Source: Beijerinckiaceae bacterium
Lineage (GTDB): Bacteria; Pseudomonadota; Alphaproteobacteria; Rhizobiales; Beijerinckiaceae
Assembly: GCA_947476075.1 (NCBI GenBank)
Contig: CANJPM010000007.1
Span: forward strand, 1 to 48,762
DNA length: 48,762 nt
Reading direction: 5' to 3'
Numbering within the stretch: position 1 is the stretch's first letter; the number at the start of each line of letters is the position of its first letter. The notes under the pieces were generated by a model, which was given only the letters and a program-made list of their open reading frames with translations, was not told the DNA's origin and did no database searches. The translations under genes were made by a program, and so were the position numbers. Of this stretch, positions 23,313-32,398 are shown one piece after another.

Positions 23313-25906
23313 GACGCTTTTCCCGTCGGCTTCTGCATAGCGTCCTCTACCAGAGCCGCAGCCGCTTGCGCCAAAATCTGATCCTGCGCTTGCCCATAAA
23401 CGGGCTCGCGACCAATCTCCAGCATAACCGGCACGGCCAGCGGCGACACCCGGTTCAACGCTTCATGCATGATGCGCCCTTTGATGCGCGCCAGCATGAC
23501 CGACAGGCGCGCCACATCAAGCAGGCCGGTCGCCGCGTCGTCGCGCGCAGCGCGCAGCAATATGTGGTCGGGCTGATGTCGGCGCAGCACGTCGTAGATC
23601 AGGTCGGTCGAGATCGTCACCTGACGGCCTGTCTTCTCTTTGCCGGGAAAGCGCCGCTCGATCATGCCTGCAATCACGGCGCATGTGCGGAACGTGCGCT
23701 TCATCAAAGCAGATTCCTGCAACCATTCTTCGAGATCGTCGCCCAGCATATCCTCGTCAAACAGCGCCTCCATGCTGAGCGCGCCGGACGCGCAGGCGCC
23801 TGCGACATCGCGCAAACACCAGATCGCCAGCGCATATTCGCTGGCCACAAACCCCTGCGGCATAAGCTCGAGACGCTCCATGCGCCGCGTCAGCAACATG
23901 CCCAGCGTTTGATGCGCGAGGCGCCCCTCGAACGGATAGGCGACGAGATAAAACCGCTCGCCGCGCGGAAACGTCTCGATGAGCAAGTTGTTTGCGCTTG
24001 GCAGCCGCGAGACCTTGGCTTGCAGCGACAACCAATCGCGCACCTGCTGAGGCAGGGCGCTCCATTGGCGTGGCGAGGAGATGAGTTTGCGCACGCGCTC
24101 AGCCAGATATGTCGAGAGTGGAAACTTGCCGCCGGCATAGGAGGGAACCTTGGGCGCCTGCGAATGGGCGCGCGACACATAAGCCTCGCCCTCGAAAATC
24201 CCCTCCAGCGCAAGCACTTCGCCGCCAAACAGGAAGGTGTCGCCCGGCGCCAGCGTCTCCAGAAAATACTCCTCAATCTGCCCCAGCACGCGCCCGCCGC
24301 GAGCCAATGGCCCTGTATAGGCGGGGCGCGACGGCCCGCCCAGTTTTGTCGGGTAATAGAGAGATCCGCCTGCGGGGCGGGACTTTTTGGCGACGGCTTT
24401 GCTCGCCCTCGCTCGCACAAGGCGTACTTTCAGCATGTCGGACTCAACGATCGTTCCGACGTTCATCCGCCAGGTTTGGGCAATCTTGCCGTTGGCGATG
24501 CGCCACAAACCGTTCTTGTCGCGCCTGATCCTGGCGAAGCGCTCGTAGGCGCCCAGCGCGTAGCCGCCCGTGGCGACAAAATCGAGAGCGGCCAGAAAGT
24601 CACTGTGCGCCAGATGCGCATAAGGCTCGGCTGATGTGACTTCCGCAAACAAGACGTCGGCGTCAAAAGGCTCGGCGCAGGCCGACCCCAGAATGTGCTG
24701 ACAGAGAACATCGAGCGCGCCTGTGCGCGCGGGCGGCGTATCCTGTGCGCCAAGGGCTGTTGCCTCAATAGCGGCGTGACATTCCAGCGCTTCAAACCTG
24801 TTGCCGGGGACGAGCAGCGCACGCGAGGGCTCGTCAAGGCGATGATTGGCGCGGCCGATGCGCTGCGTCAGTCGGCTGGCGCCTTTTGGCGCGCCGACGT
24901 TGATTACGAGATCGACGTCGCCCCAGTCGATGCCCAGATCAAGCGTTGACGTGCAGACGATCGCTTTCAGAAGTCCCTGAGCCATAGCTTCTTCGACGCG
25001 TCGCCGCTGGCTGGCGTCAAGCGAGCCGTGATGGAGCGCAATAGCCAGCGAATCCTCGTTGATTGACCAGAGCTGTTGGAAGACGGCCTCGGCCTGTGCG
25101 CGCGTGTTGACGAATACCAGCGTCGTCTTTGCTGTTTTAATCGCGGCGTAAATGTCATGCACAGCGTGACTGGCGCCATGGCCTGACCACGGCAGCCGTT
25201 CGCGCGCATCAAGCATTGAGAGATCGGCTGGCGCGCCCGGCGGCGCCTTCACCAGCGCGGCCATGTGCGCATCTTTTCCCTGCGGCGCAAGCCATCTGCG
25301 TAATTCATCTGCGTCGCGCACCGTCGCCGACAACCCAATAATCGTCATCTGCGGCGCATGTTTGCGCAGCCGCGCCAGATCGAGCGCGAGCAGATCGCCG
25401 CGCTTGGATTGCGTCACCGCATGCAATTCATCCAGCACCACGCGGCGCAAGGTGGCGAACAGAGGGCGCGCGTCCGGGCCGCCCAGCAGCAGCGCCAGTT
25501 GTTCGGGCGTGGTGAGCAAAATGTCGGGTGGATCGCGGCGCTGGCGCTGGCGGCGCGAGGCTGGCGTATCGCCGGTTCGCGCCTCAACGCGAATGCGCAG
25601 GCCCATTTGGGCGATGGGCGCCTCGAGATTTCGCGCCACGTCAACGGCCAGCGCTTTGAGCGGCGAAACATAGAGCGTGTGCAGCCCTCCCGAACGCGTG
25701 CGGGCAGGGCGCGCGGCCAGCTCGGTGAGCGTTGGCAGAAATCCCGCCAGCGTCTTGCCGGCGCCGGTTGGGGCGATCAGCAAAGCGCTTTGGCCGCTGC
25801 GCGCCAGCGACAAAAGCTCCAGCTGATGGGCGCGCGGCTCCCAGCCCCGCGCGGCGAACCAGGCGGAGAATTGATCGGGAAGCTCTGGGAAAACGGCGCG
25901 CGTCAC
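23309..25906 (-). CDS. Ligase-associated DEXH-box DNA helicase (Lhr-Core type)
   Basis: The 865-residue superfamily 2 helicase has a Q-like RAHQLELL (26-33), Walker A APTGAGKT (45-52), motif II DELH (159-162), motif III SAT, and motif VI QRIGRANHR. After the RecA domains come the winged helix and beta-barrel modules of Lhr-Core; the length matches this core form and not the 1500-residue Lhr. It should be a 3'-5' ssDNA-dependent ATPase unwinding DNA or RNA:DNA. It begins 10 bases after the end of the TPR-methyltransferase gene and overlaps pdeM by 4 bases, giving a three-gene leftward operon. Confidence 0.95.
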   Translation of the reverse strand: MTRAVFPELPDQFSAWFAARGWEPRAHQLELLSLARSGQSALLIAPTGAGKTLAGFLPTLTELAARPARTRSGGLHTLYVSPLKALAVDVARNLEAPIAQMGLRIRVEARTGDTPASRRQRQRRDPPDILLTTPEQLALLLGGPDARPLFATLRRVVLDELHAVTQSKRGDLLALDLARLRKHAPQMTIIGLSATVRDADELRRWLAPQGKDAHMAALVKAPPGAPADLSMLDARERLPWSGHGASHAVHDIYAAIKTAKTTLVFVNTRAQAEAVFQQLWSINEDSLAIALHHGSLDASQRRRVEEAMAQGLLKAIVCTSTLDLGIDWGDVDLVINVGAPKGASRLTQRIGRANHRLDEPSRALLVPGNRFEALECHAAIEATALGAQDTPPARTGALDVLCQHILGSACAEPFDADVLFAEVTSAEPYAHLAHSDFLAALDFVATGGYALGAYERFARIRRDKNGLWRIANGKIAQTWRMNVGTIVESDMLKVRLVRARASKAVAKKSRPAGGSLYYPTKLGGPSRPAYTGPLARGGRVLGQIEEYFLETLAPGDTFLFGGEVLALEGIFEGEAYVSRAHSQAPKVPSYAGGKFPLSTYLAERVRKLISSPRQWSALPQQVRDWLSLQAKVSRLPSANNLLIETFPRGERFYLVAYPFEGRLAHQTLGMLLTRRMERLELMPQGFVASEYALAIWCLRDVAGACASGALSMEALFDEDMLGDDLEEWLQESALMKRTFRTCAVIAGMIERRFPGKEKTGRQVTISTDLIYDVLRRHQPDHILLRAARDDAATGLLDVARLSVMLARIKGRIMHEALNRVSPLAVPVMLEIGREPVYGQAQDQILAQAAAALVEDAMQKPTGKAS

Positions 25907-25915
25907 AGGCTTAAT

Positions 25916-26827
25916 CTAGGCGCGCGCCAGTATGCAGACCAGCCCTGGAACGTCGATTCCAGAATCCTTGCGGTTGGAGGCTTCTTCGAGCGCGACGATC
26001 TCAAATCCCGATTCGGCGGCGAGGGTCCGCACATAATCTGCTCCATGAGCATAGCGCAGGTCCGGCCCCAGAGACCAATGCGTGTCCGCTTTCTGTACGG
26101 TGAAGGCGAACAGTCCGCCGTCAGACAGCGCAAGCGCAGCCTGTGCAAACACGGGCGCAAGATCGCCTATATAGACGAACACGTCGGCTGCGATCACAAG
26201 ATCAACGCTGGCGGCAGGCTCTTGCCGCAACGCCTGCTCGACGTCCGCAACGTGCAGCGCCTCGTAAAGGCCCGTGCGCGCAGCCGCCTCCACCATGCGC
26301 GCCGACAGGTCGATTCCAACGATATGAGGCGCCACGTCCTTGAGCGCGGCCGCCATCAGCCCTGTGCCGCAGCCAAGATCGATCATGCGCGCGAAGGCGA
26401 ACGGCTGCATGCGGGAGGCGCGGGCGCGCTCCAATGCGTCGCGCAGCAATTGCGGCCCGCGATAGGACAGGGCGACGACGAGGTGGGAATCGAAACGGTC
26501 TGCGTATTCGTCAAACAATGCGCGCACATATTCGCCCGGCGCACTGGCGGGCGCGGGGGCGGCGCCGAAGGCGGCGAGCTTGAGTTGCGCGCCATGCACG
26601 CCGCCAGGATCAGCCTGCGCCGCCTGTTCCCAAGCTGTGATAGCCGCCCCGCGCGCGCCAAGGGCTGCGTGGGCGTCGCCCAGCGCCACAAGTGCGGGCG
26701 CCCAGGAGGGCGCGCGCTCAAGAACCTGCTGAAGCAGGTCGCAGGCGCCGGCATGATCACCGTCAGCGGCGGCGCCAAGCGCCCATGCGTAACGACGGTC
26801 GGCGAGGAGATCTCCAGATGAGTGCAT
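25916..26827 (-). CDS. TPR-containing SAM-dependent methyltransferase
   Basis: The protein has 303 residues: N-terminal tetratricopeptide-like helices (about 1-85, AWALGAAADGDHAGACDLLQQVLERAPSW), then a linker and a class I methyltransferase. SAM motif I is MIDLGCGTGLMA, then VGIDLSARMVEAA, and DLVIAADVFVYIGDL as motif IV. YVRALFDEYADRFDSHLV in the linker is typical of this TPR-methyltransferase group. The ATG at 26827 is chosen for family fit, although no Shine-Dalgarno is evident; a TTG at 26875 is possible. It is the first gene of the operon with Lhr-helicase and pdeM and is divergent from exonuclease-ligase, so it sits in the middle of the repair locus. Substrate unknown (protein or small molecule). 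Confidence 0.88.
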   Translation of the reverse strand: MHSSGDLLADRRYAWALGAAADGDHAGACDLLQQVLERAPSWAPALVALGDAHAALGARGAAITAWEQAAQADPGGVHGAQLKLAAFGAAPAPASAPGEYVRALFDEYADRFDSHLVVALSYRGPQLLRDALERARASRMQPFAFARMIDLGCGTGLMAAALKDVAPHIVGIDLSARMVEAAARTGLYEALHVADVEQALRQEPAASVDLVIAADVFVYIGDLAPVFAQAALALSDGGLFAFTVQKADTHWSLGPDLRYAHGADYVRTLAAESGFEIVALEEASNRKDSGIDVPGLVCILARA

Positions 26828-26925
26828 TGCGCATAGGTCACGGATCGCGACGCAAGCGCAAGGGCGATTTTTCAAAGCTCCATTGCACCCCTTTGTTTCC
26901 GTGCCGGTTCGCTTATGTTGACGCC

Positions 26926-27966
26926 ATGTCTGACGGGTCCCGGTCTTCGCCGCATCTTCTTACGCCTACGTCCGCTGGCCTTTATTGTGCGGCGGGCGAT
27001 TTTTACATTGATCCGCTGCGCGCCGTGCCTCGCGCGCTCATCACTCACGCCCATTCCGATCACGCCCGGCGCGGCCATGGCGCAGTGCTCGCCACGCGCG
27101 AGACGCTCGCGATCATGGCGCTGCGCTATGGCGAGGCGTTTTGCGCCGCGCGGCAGATTGTCGGCTATGGACAGGCTGTGCGGCTTGGCGACGTGGACGT
27201 GAGCTTTCATCCAGCCGGCCATGTGCTGGGTTCGGCGCAGGTGCTGGTTGCAAACAGGCGCCAGCGTATCGTCGCCTCGGGAGATTACAAACGCGCGGCC
27301 GATCCTACCTGCGCCTTGTTTGAGCCTGTGGCGTGCGATGTCTTCATTTCCGAGGCCACATTCGGACTGCCGGTCTTTCGTCATCCCGACGCGCGCCGTG
27401 AGGTCGACAAGCTCATTGCCTCCTGCGCAATGTTTCCAGATCGCGCCCATCTGGTGGGCGCATATTCGTTGGGCAAGGCGCAGCGCATGATGGCGCTGAT
27501 CCGGCAAGCGGGTTGGGAGCGGCCAATCTACATTCACGGCGCGCTGGAGAAGATCACAGATTATTATGCGGCTGAAGGCGCCGACTTTGGCGAGATCCGG
27601 AAAGTCGCTGCGGCGGAACGTTCAAAACTCGCCGGGGAGATTATACTTTGTCCGCCGTCCAGCCTTCAGGACGTATGGTCGCGGAAATTTCCCGACCCTG
27701 TCGCCGCCTTCGCCTCCGGCTGGATGCGCGTGCGCGCGCGAGCGCGGCAACGGGGCGTCGAGCTGCCGCTGGTGATTTCAGATCATGCCGATTGGGACGA
27801 TTTGTGCGCTACGATTCGTGAATCCCAATGCGCGCAAGTGTGGATAACCCATGGCGAAGCCGAGGCGCTGGTGCATTGGGCGTCCACCATCGGGCTTGAT
27901 GCGCGGCCCCTGCATCTCATGGGTTATGGCGACGAGGAAGAGGTTACGGACGAGGCGCAAACGTGA
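26926..27966 (+). CDS. Ligase-associated DNA damage response exonuclease (metallo-beta-lactamase fold)
   Basis: The 346-residue protein has the beta-CASP-like metal site H41-x-H43-x-D45-H46 in ITHAHSDHARRG. GHVLGSAQVLV and VASGDYKRAADPT follow, and C-terminal SDHADW and ITHGE segments complete the site, as in SNM1/Artemis-like nucleases. It is expected to trim DNA ends before sealing by the linked ligase. The ATG at 26926 gives the standard family N-terminus; the frame is open for 78 codons further upstream across the divergent promoter, which is not coding. The end overlaps the ligase start by 4 bases. Confidence 0.93.
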   Translation: MSDGSRSSPHLLTPTSAGLYCAAGDFYIDPLRAVPRALITHAHSDHARRGHGAVLATRETLAIMALRYGEAFCAARQIVGYGQAVRLGDVDVSFHPAGHVLGSAQVLVANRRQRIVASGDYKRAADPTCALFEPVACDVFISEATFGLPVFRHPDARREVDKLIASCAMFPDRAHLVGAYSLGKAQRMMALIRQAGWERPIYIHGALEKITDYYAAEGADFGEIRKVAAAERSKLAGEIILCPPSSLQDVWSRKFPDPVAAFASGWMRVRARARQRGVELPLVISDHADWDDLCATIRESQCAQVWITHGEAEALVHWASTIGLDARPLHLMGYGDEEEVTDEAQT

Positions 27967-29636
27967 ATCGCTTCGCGCAATTGCTGGACCGGCTTGCGTT
28001 TGAACACGCCCGCAATGGCAAGTTGCGGATATTGACGGATTACTTCCGCCATACGGATGATCCTGATCGCGGCTATGCGCTCGCAGCTATGACCGGCGGG
28101 CTTATCTTCCAGCACGCCAAAGCGGGGTTGATCCGCACGCTGATCGCCGAGCGAACGGATCAGACTTTATTTGAGATGAGTTATGATTATGTCGGCGATC
28201 TGTCGGAGACGGTGGCGTTGCTGTGGCCGGCCAGGCCCGCGCAATCGGCCTTTATTGGCGATAATTCGCCGCCCCCTCCAACGCTTTCCGAAATCGTCGA
28301 AACGCTGCGCGACACCCCGAAAGCAGTTCTCCCGCAGGCTCTGGCTGGCCTTCTCGATCAGCTGGACGAGACGGGACGCTGGGCGCTGTTGAAGCTCATC
28401 ACGGGCGGCTTGCGTATTGGCGTGTCCGCGCGTCTGGCCAAGACGGCGCTGGCCCTTATGGGCGAGCTTGAGCCTGATGCGATTGAGGAAATCTGGCCCG
28501 GCCTCGCCCCGCCCTATCTTGATCTGTTTGCATGGATTGAGGGGCGTGCCGACAAGCCTGTCGTGTCCGATCCCGCCCCTTTCCGCGCCGCCATGCTCGC
28601 GCACGCGCTTGAGGAGACGAATTTAGCTTCGCTTGATCCGGAGGATTTCGTCGCCGAATGGAAATGGGACGGCATACGCGTGCAGGCGGTGGCCGGCTAT
28701 GACGACGAGGGGGTCGTTGTGGGTCGACTCTATTCACGCACGGGCGAGGATATCTCGGGCGCCTTTCCTGATGTTCTGGAGGCGATTTGTGCGCGTAATT
28801 TTGGCGCCGCCGCCATCGACGGCGAGTTGCTGATCGTGCGCGAGGGTCGCGTCGAATCGTTTGGAGCCCTGCAACAGAGGCTGAATCGCAAGAAGGTCGA
28901 CGCGAAGCTGATAGCTGAATATCCAGCCCATGTGCGCGCCTATGATTTGCTGAGCGAAGACGGGCAGGATTTGCGCGCGCTGCCGTTTGCAGAGCGTCGC
29001 ATGCGGCTGACGCGGTTTCTTGAAACGCGCACGCCGTCGCGTTTTGATCTGTCGCCGCTGGTGCCGTTCTCCAATTGGGAGGCGCTTGCGCAAGCGCGGC
29101 GTGATCCGGCAAGCGCTGGCGGGGATGCTGGCGCCATCGAGGGCGTGATGCTCAAGCGCGTTGATTCACTTTATGTGCCGGGCCGCCCAACGGGTCCATG
29201 GTGGAAGTGGAAGCGCGATCCCTTCACGCTGGACGCTGTGCTCATGTACGCCCAGCGCGGCCACGGCAAACGTTCGTCGTTTTATTCCGATTACACGTTT
29301 GGCGTCTGGCGGGAGGGCGTACAGGGCGATGAACTTGTGCCTGTGGGAAAGGCGTATTTTGGTTTCACCGACGCTGATCTGAAGCTGCTCGACAAATGGG
29401 TGCGCGATCACACCACCAATCGTTTCGGGCCGGTGCGCGAGGTTGAGGCCAATCGCAAGATCGGGCTTGTGCTGGAAGTCGCGTTCGAGGGCGTGCAACG
29501 CTCGACACGGCACAAATCAGGCGTCGCGATGCGGTTTCCACGCGTCTCGCGCATTCGCTGGGACAAGCCTGCGCGCGACGCTGACCGGATTGAGGCGGTG
29601 GAGGCGCTGATCGGCGAACGCAAGGCGGGCGTTTAG
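27963..29636 (+). CDS. ATP-dependent DNA ligase, cisplatin/DNA-damage-response family
   Basis: The 557-residue ligase has an N-terminal helical DNA-binding domain (1-200). The adenylation domain has the nucleophile K234 in EWKWDGIRVQ, motif III DGELLI (286-291), motif IV EGVMLKR (392-398) and motif V WWKWKR. A C-terminal OB-fold follows. It starts with GTG inside the exonuclease stop (GTGA) and is coupled to it. It is not the essential NAD-dependent ligase but an accessory repair enzyme working with the exonuclease, PdeM and Lhr helicase of the same locus. Stop codon is one base from the end of the convergent SLC5-like gene. Confidence 0.96.
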   Translation: MNRFAQLLDRLAFEHARNGKLRILTDYFRHTDDPDRGYALAAMTGGLIFQHAKAGLIRTLIAERTDQTLFEMSYDYVGDLSETVALLWPARPAQSAFIGDNSPPPPTLSEIVETLRDTPKAVLPQALAGLLDQLDETGRWALLKLITGGLRIGVSARLAKTALALMGELEPDAIEEIWPGLAPPYLDLFAWIEGRADKPVVSDPAPFRAAMLAHALEETNLASLDPEDFVAEWKWDGIRVQAVAGYDDEGVVVGRLYSRTGEDISGAFPDVLEAICARNFGAAAIDGELLIVREGRVESFGALQQRLNRKKVDAKLIAEYPAHVRAYDLLSEDGQDLRALPFAERRMRLTRFLETRTPSRFDLSPLVPFSNWEALAQARRDPASAGGDAGAIEGVMLKRVDSLYVPGRPTGPWWKWKRDPFTLDAVLMYAQRGHGKRSSFYSDYTFGVWREGVQGDELVPVGKAYFGFTDADLKLLDKWVRDHTTNRFGPVREVEANRKIGLVLEVAFEGVQRSTRHKSGVAMRFPRVSRIRWDKPARDADRIEAVEALIGERKAGV

Positions 29637-29637
29637 C

Positions 29638-31443
29638 TCAGGCGCCGCGATCCCGATTAAGCAATTCGGTCTCGCTGTGCATCAAGCCTGCCAGAAAAGC
29701 CCGCCCCTCCCGGGTTTCGTCCATTGTTCGACGAAAGCTGAACGCGAGCCCGGCAAGCATTGCCGCGCCAAAACCCGCAAGGCTGGCAATGGCGAGCGCA
29801 AAAGCATAATGGTCGTCTTGTGCGGTAACCAGAGCCAGCACGACGAACACGATCAGACCGGCCGCCAGCCCGCGGATTGCGTCCGCCGCATTGGCGCTCG
29901 GCCACATTGACATTGCCAGCATAGGGGCAAGCGCGGCGCCGCTGATGGCTATGGCGATCGCGATCAAAGCGCGCGCATCGAGCGATTGCCGCGTCGATAT
30001 GACGGCGAGCGCGATCACGAGCGCGATCGCGCACAGGCGCGCGACCGCAAGACGCCGGCTGGTCAACGCTTTGGACGCGGAAGCGCGAAACAACATGTCA
30101 TGCGCGACGGCTGTTGCGAACGCCTGCGCGCCCGCGGCCGCAAGCGCCAGCGATATGGCGACGAGGCCGGCAGCCAGCAAACCTGACAGAGCGACGGTGA
30201 GGCCGCGCAATTCCGGCGCCGCGTTGAGGAGGTAGAGCCCATTCGCGCGGATGTCGCCTGCCGCGAGCGCGCCGTTGAATCCCGCTGCGCGGCATGCCTC
30301 AAGTGCAGCAGCCGGGCCGGAGACCATCTGGCCGCAGAGGGTCAGCAAGCCATGGCTGCTGGCCTTGTAGGCGGAGGCGGCAAGCGCCTGCGGTCTGCGC
30401 CCCACCAGCAATTCGTCCAGCGCCAGCGTTGAGATCGCCATCGCACACAGGGCGCCGACAACAATGATCGCGAGCCAGAGCAGGCCGCCCCAGCCCGCGC
30501 GCCGCGCCATTGCGGCGCCTTGGGTTGTGATCGCCGGCAAGAGCAACGGCGCAAGGCTCGCCACGCCGATAGCTGCGGCCAGCGCAATCGGAAAATCGGA
30601 CGCGGGGAAAACGCTCAAGGATTGGGCGTGCCAGCCGCTGACGCGGCTTGCCGCCGCGCTCCACAGATCATCGTTAAGCCATGGGAGCGGCGCTGACGAT
30701 TCGCCGCCGAGCGCCGCCAGCAAAGGTCCAAGCAGGCCTGCGATCAAGGCTGCGCCAGCGGCGGCTGCGCTCCACGCCAGACCGCCCGCGCCGCCCGGAG
30801 CGGCAATGGCCAGCACCACGAAACATGCTGCGACAAGGGCGGCCTCGCGCGACAGGCCGACGACTTGCACAAGGCCGTCCGCCGCGCCTGCCAGCCCCGC
30901 CATCGTTACGAGCGCGGCCGCGATCGCGCAGACGCAGGCCGCCAGCAAGCGTGCGCTGGAATGGGGAAAGCGTCCCGCCACAAGATCGGCGATTGAGAAG
31001 GCGCCGGTCTTGCGCAGCAAGGGACCACTGCCGCAAAAAGCCAGAGCAAAGCCCGCTCCAAGGCCGATCATGATCACCATCGGCGCGGTTTGGGTGGCGC
31101 TTTGCGGATTGGCGTTGGGCGGCAGAAACGGCAGCAGCAGGGCGCTCGCCAGCGCTGCGGCCGCAAGGCCCGCATATTGCGGCGGAATCGCCCTTTGTCC
31201 GGCGTAAAAGCGCGAGATCCGCATTGTCTGCATCATCAGCCCAATAGTGGCGAGCCCCGCCAACGTCACTACAGGACCCAGTAATTCCACGACGCGCGCG
31301 GGCGCGCCGATCATATCCACCAACGCCAAAAGGCCAATGGCGAGCGCGAACGCGGCCAGCGCAAAAGCGACGCGCCCTTCAACGGCGGCGCTGTCCCGGG
31401 TGAATGCGTTTGTATGCGATTGTGGGCCGGGCGACGCGCTCAA
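29638..31443 (-). CDS. Divergent sodium:solute symporter (SLC5/ActP-like) membrane protein
   Basis: The 601-residue, extremely alanine-rich polytopic protein has about 13 hydrophobic segments. The SSS fold is suggested by FCGSGPLLRKTGAFSIADLVAGRFPHSSARLLAA, equivalent to the unwound first helix and following loop of ActP/PutP proteins, and by the late QAFATAVAHDMLFRA stretch, close to the ActP-type AHDL motif. It lacks many residues of proven acetate permeases, so it may be a degenerate transporter or a sensor-coupled subunit. It is divergent from a LuxR-type response regulator. In Hyphomicrobiales this pair is likely to belong to the CrbS/CrbR-type carbon switch. Confidence 0.82.
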   Translation of the reverse strand: MSASPGPQSHTNAFTRDSAAVEGRVAFALAAFALAIGLLALVDMIGAPARVVELLGPVVTLAGLATIGLMMQTMRISRFYAGQRAIPPQYAGLAAAALASALLLPFLPPNANPQSATQTAPMVIMIGLGAGFALAFCGSGPLLRKTGAFSIADLVAGRFPHSSARLLAACVCAIAAALVTMAGLAGAADGLVQVVGLSREAALVAACFVVLAIAAPGGAGGLAWSAAAAGAALIAGLLGPLLAALGGESSAPLPWLNDDLWSAAASRVSGWHAQSLSVFPASDFPIALAAAIGVASLAPLLLPAITTQGAAMARRAGWGGLLWLAIIVVGALCAMAISTLALDELLVGRRPQALAASAYKASSHGLLTLCGQMVSGPAAALEACRAAGFNGALAAGDIRANGLYLLNAAPELRGLTVALSGLLAAGLVAISLALAAAGAQAFATAVAHDMLFRASASKALTSRRLAVARLCAIALVIALAVISTRQSLDARALIAIAIAISGAALAPMLAMSMWPSANAADAIRGLAAGLIVFVVLALVTAQDDHYAFALAIASLAGFGAAMLAGLAFSFRRTMDETREGRAFLAGLMHSETELLNRDRGA

Positions 31444-31575
31444 AAGGCTCTCCTGCGATTAAAGCTGCTGGCGCGGACCAAAGCGCGGGCGGGCGTGACG
31501 GCGCGGGCTGCTCGCACAGCTTGCGCCGACCGCGCGGAAGGACAAGAATAGCAATGCGTCGGCAAATGCAAAGGC

Positions 31576-31594
31576 CCTCCCGGTTTCCGGGTGG
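31576..31594 (+). promoter_or_regulatory. Inverted repeat just upstream of the response regulator gene
   Basis: CCTCCCGG (31576-31583) pairs with CCGGGTGG (31587-31594) around TTT, with one mismatch. It lies 12 bases before an ATG and 27 bases before a TTG start of the LuxR-type gene. It could be an operator or fold in the mRNA leader. Function not known. Confidence 0.35.
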
Positions 31595-31620
31595 GCGATC
31601 GACGTATGAGGGGGCGTATT

Positions 31621-32301
31621 TTGAGCCAATCTACAACTATTGTGATCGCGGACGATCATCCCCTGGTGCGCGGCGCATTGCGCGAAGCTGTCGTGGGCGC
31701 AGTGCAGGGCGCGCGCATTCTGGAATGCGGCGACCTTGAGCAATTAAGCGCGACGCTGTCTCAGGCGCCGGACGCCGATCTGGTTCTGCTTGATCTTTCC
31801 ATGCCGGGCGTACGCGGCTTCTCGGGCTTGATGTACCTGCGCGCCCAGCATCCCGACGTGCCTGTCGCTGTCGTGTCCGGCAATGAGGACCGCACCGTCA
31901 TTCGGCGCTGCATCGATTTCGGCGCATCGGGATATATTCCCAAGACCACAGATATCGAAGAGATGCGCAGCGCCATCCGCGCTGTGCTTGAAGGGCGCAC
32001 ATGGACGCCGCCCGACGTCGATCTCGCCGCGCCCGCCGATAAGGACACCGCAGATATCGTGCGCCGGCTCGCCTCTCTCACGCCCCAGCAGGTCCGCGTG
32101 CTGATGATGTTGTCGGAAGGCCTGCTCAACAAGCAGATCGCCTATGAACTCACAGTCTCGGAAGCTACAGTCAAGGCGCATGTTTCCGCTATCTTGCAGA
32201 AACTGGGCGTCGACAGCCGCACGCAGGCCGTGATCGCCGCCTCAAAGATTGAGGCGGGTCAATGGAAGGGTGAGAGCCAGAGCGATCACGCGCAAGGCTG
32301 A
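31621..32301 (+). CDS. LuxR/NarL-type response regulator, CrbR/ErdR-like
   Basis: The protein has about 226 residues. The receiver domain begins TIVIADDHPLVRGAL, with D58 as phospho-acceptor in VLLDLSMPG and K95-region PKTTD. The C-terminal LuxR-type helix-turn-helix is LTPQQVRVLMMLSEGLLNKQIAYELTVSEATVKAHVSAILQKL. The TTG at 31621 is preferred because GAGGGGGC lies just upstream. An ATG at 31606 or GTG at 31591 would add 5 or 10 residues before the normal family start. CrbR and ErdR are activated by SLC5-fused hybrid kinases and turn on acs and related genes; the kinase at 11788-15321 is the natural partner. Divergent from the SLC5-like gene. Confidence 0.92.
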   Translation: MSQSTTIVIADDHPLVRGALREAVVGAVQGARILECGDLEQLSATLSQAPDADLVLLDLSMPGVRGFSGLMYLRAQHPDVPVAVVSGNEDRTVIRRCIDFGASGYIPKTTDIEEMRSAIRAVLEGRTWTPPDVDLAAPADKDTADIVRRLASLTPQQVRVLMMLSEGLLNKQIAYELTVSEATVKAHVSAILQKLGVDSRTQAVIAASKIEAGQWKGESQSDHAQG

Positions 32302-32398
32302 GGCGACGAACGCGACGCCGGGAACTTATCGCCTCCGCCGTGTTTTGGCCTTGTGTCAGGCGTATTTTGGGTGGGCCTGTCTATCAGCGGAGACGATC

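Noticed and set aside
23366-24634. Long plus-strand open frame opposite the Lhr helicase
   Set aside because: It is a high-GC shadow of the helicase gene, low-complexity in Arg/Gln/His, with no domain.
26900-26925. LexA-type SOS box in the divergent promoter of the repair locus
   Set aside because: GTTCGCTTATGTTG has the repeat spaced by 6 bases and the second half is GTTG, not the GTTC-N7-GTTC of alphaproteobacterial LexA.
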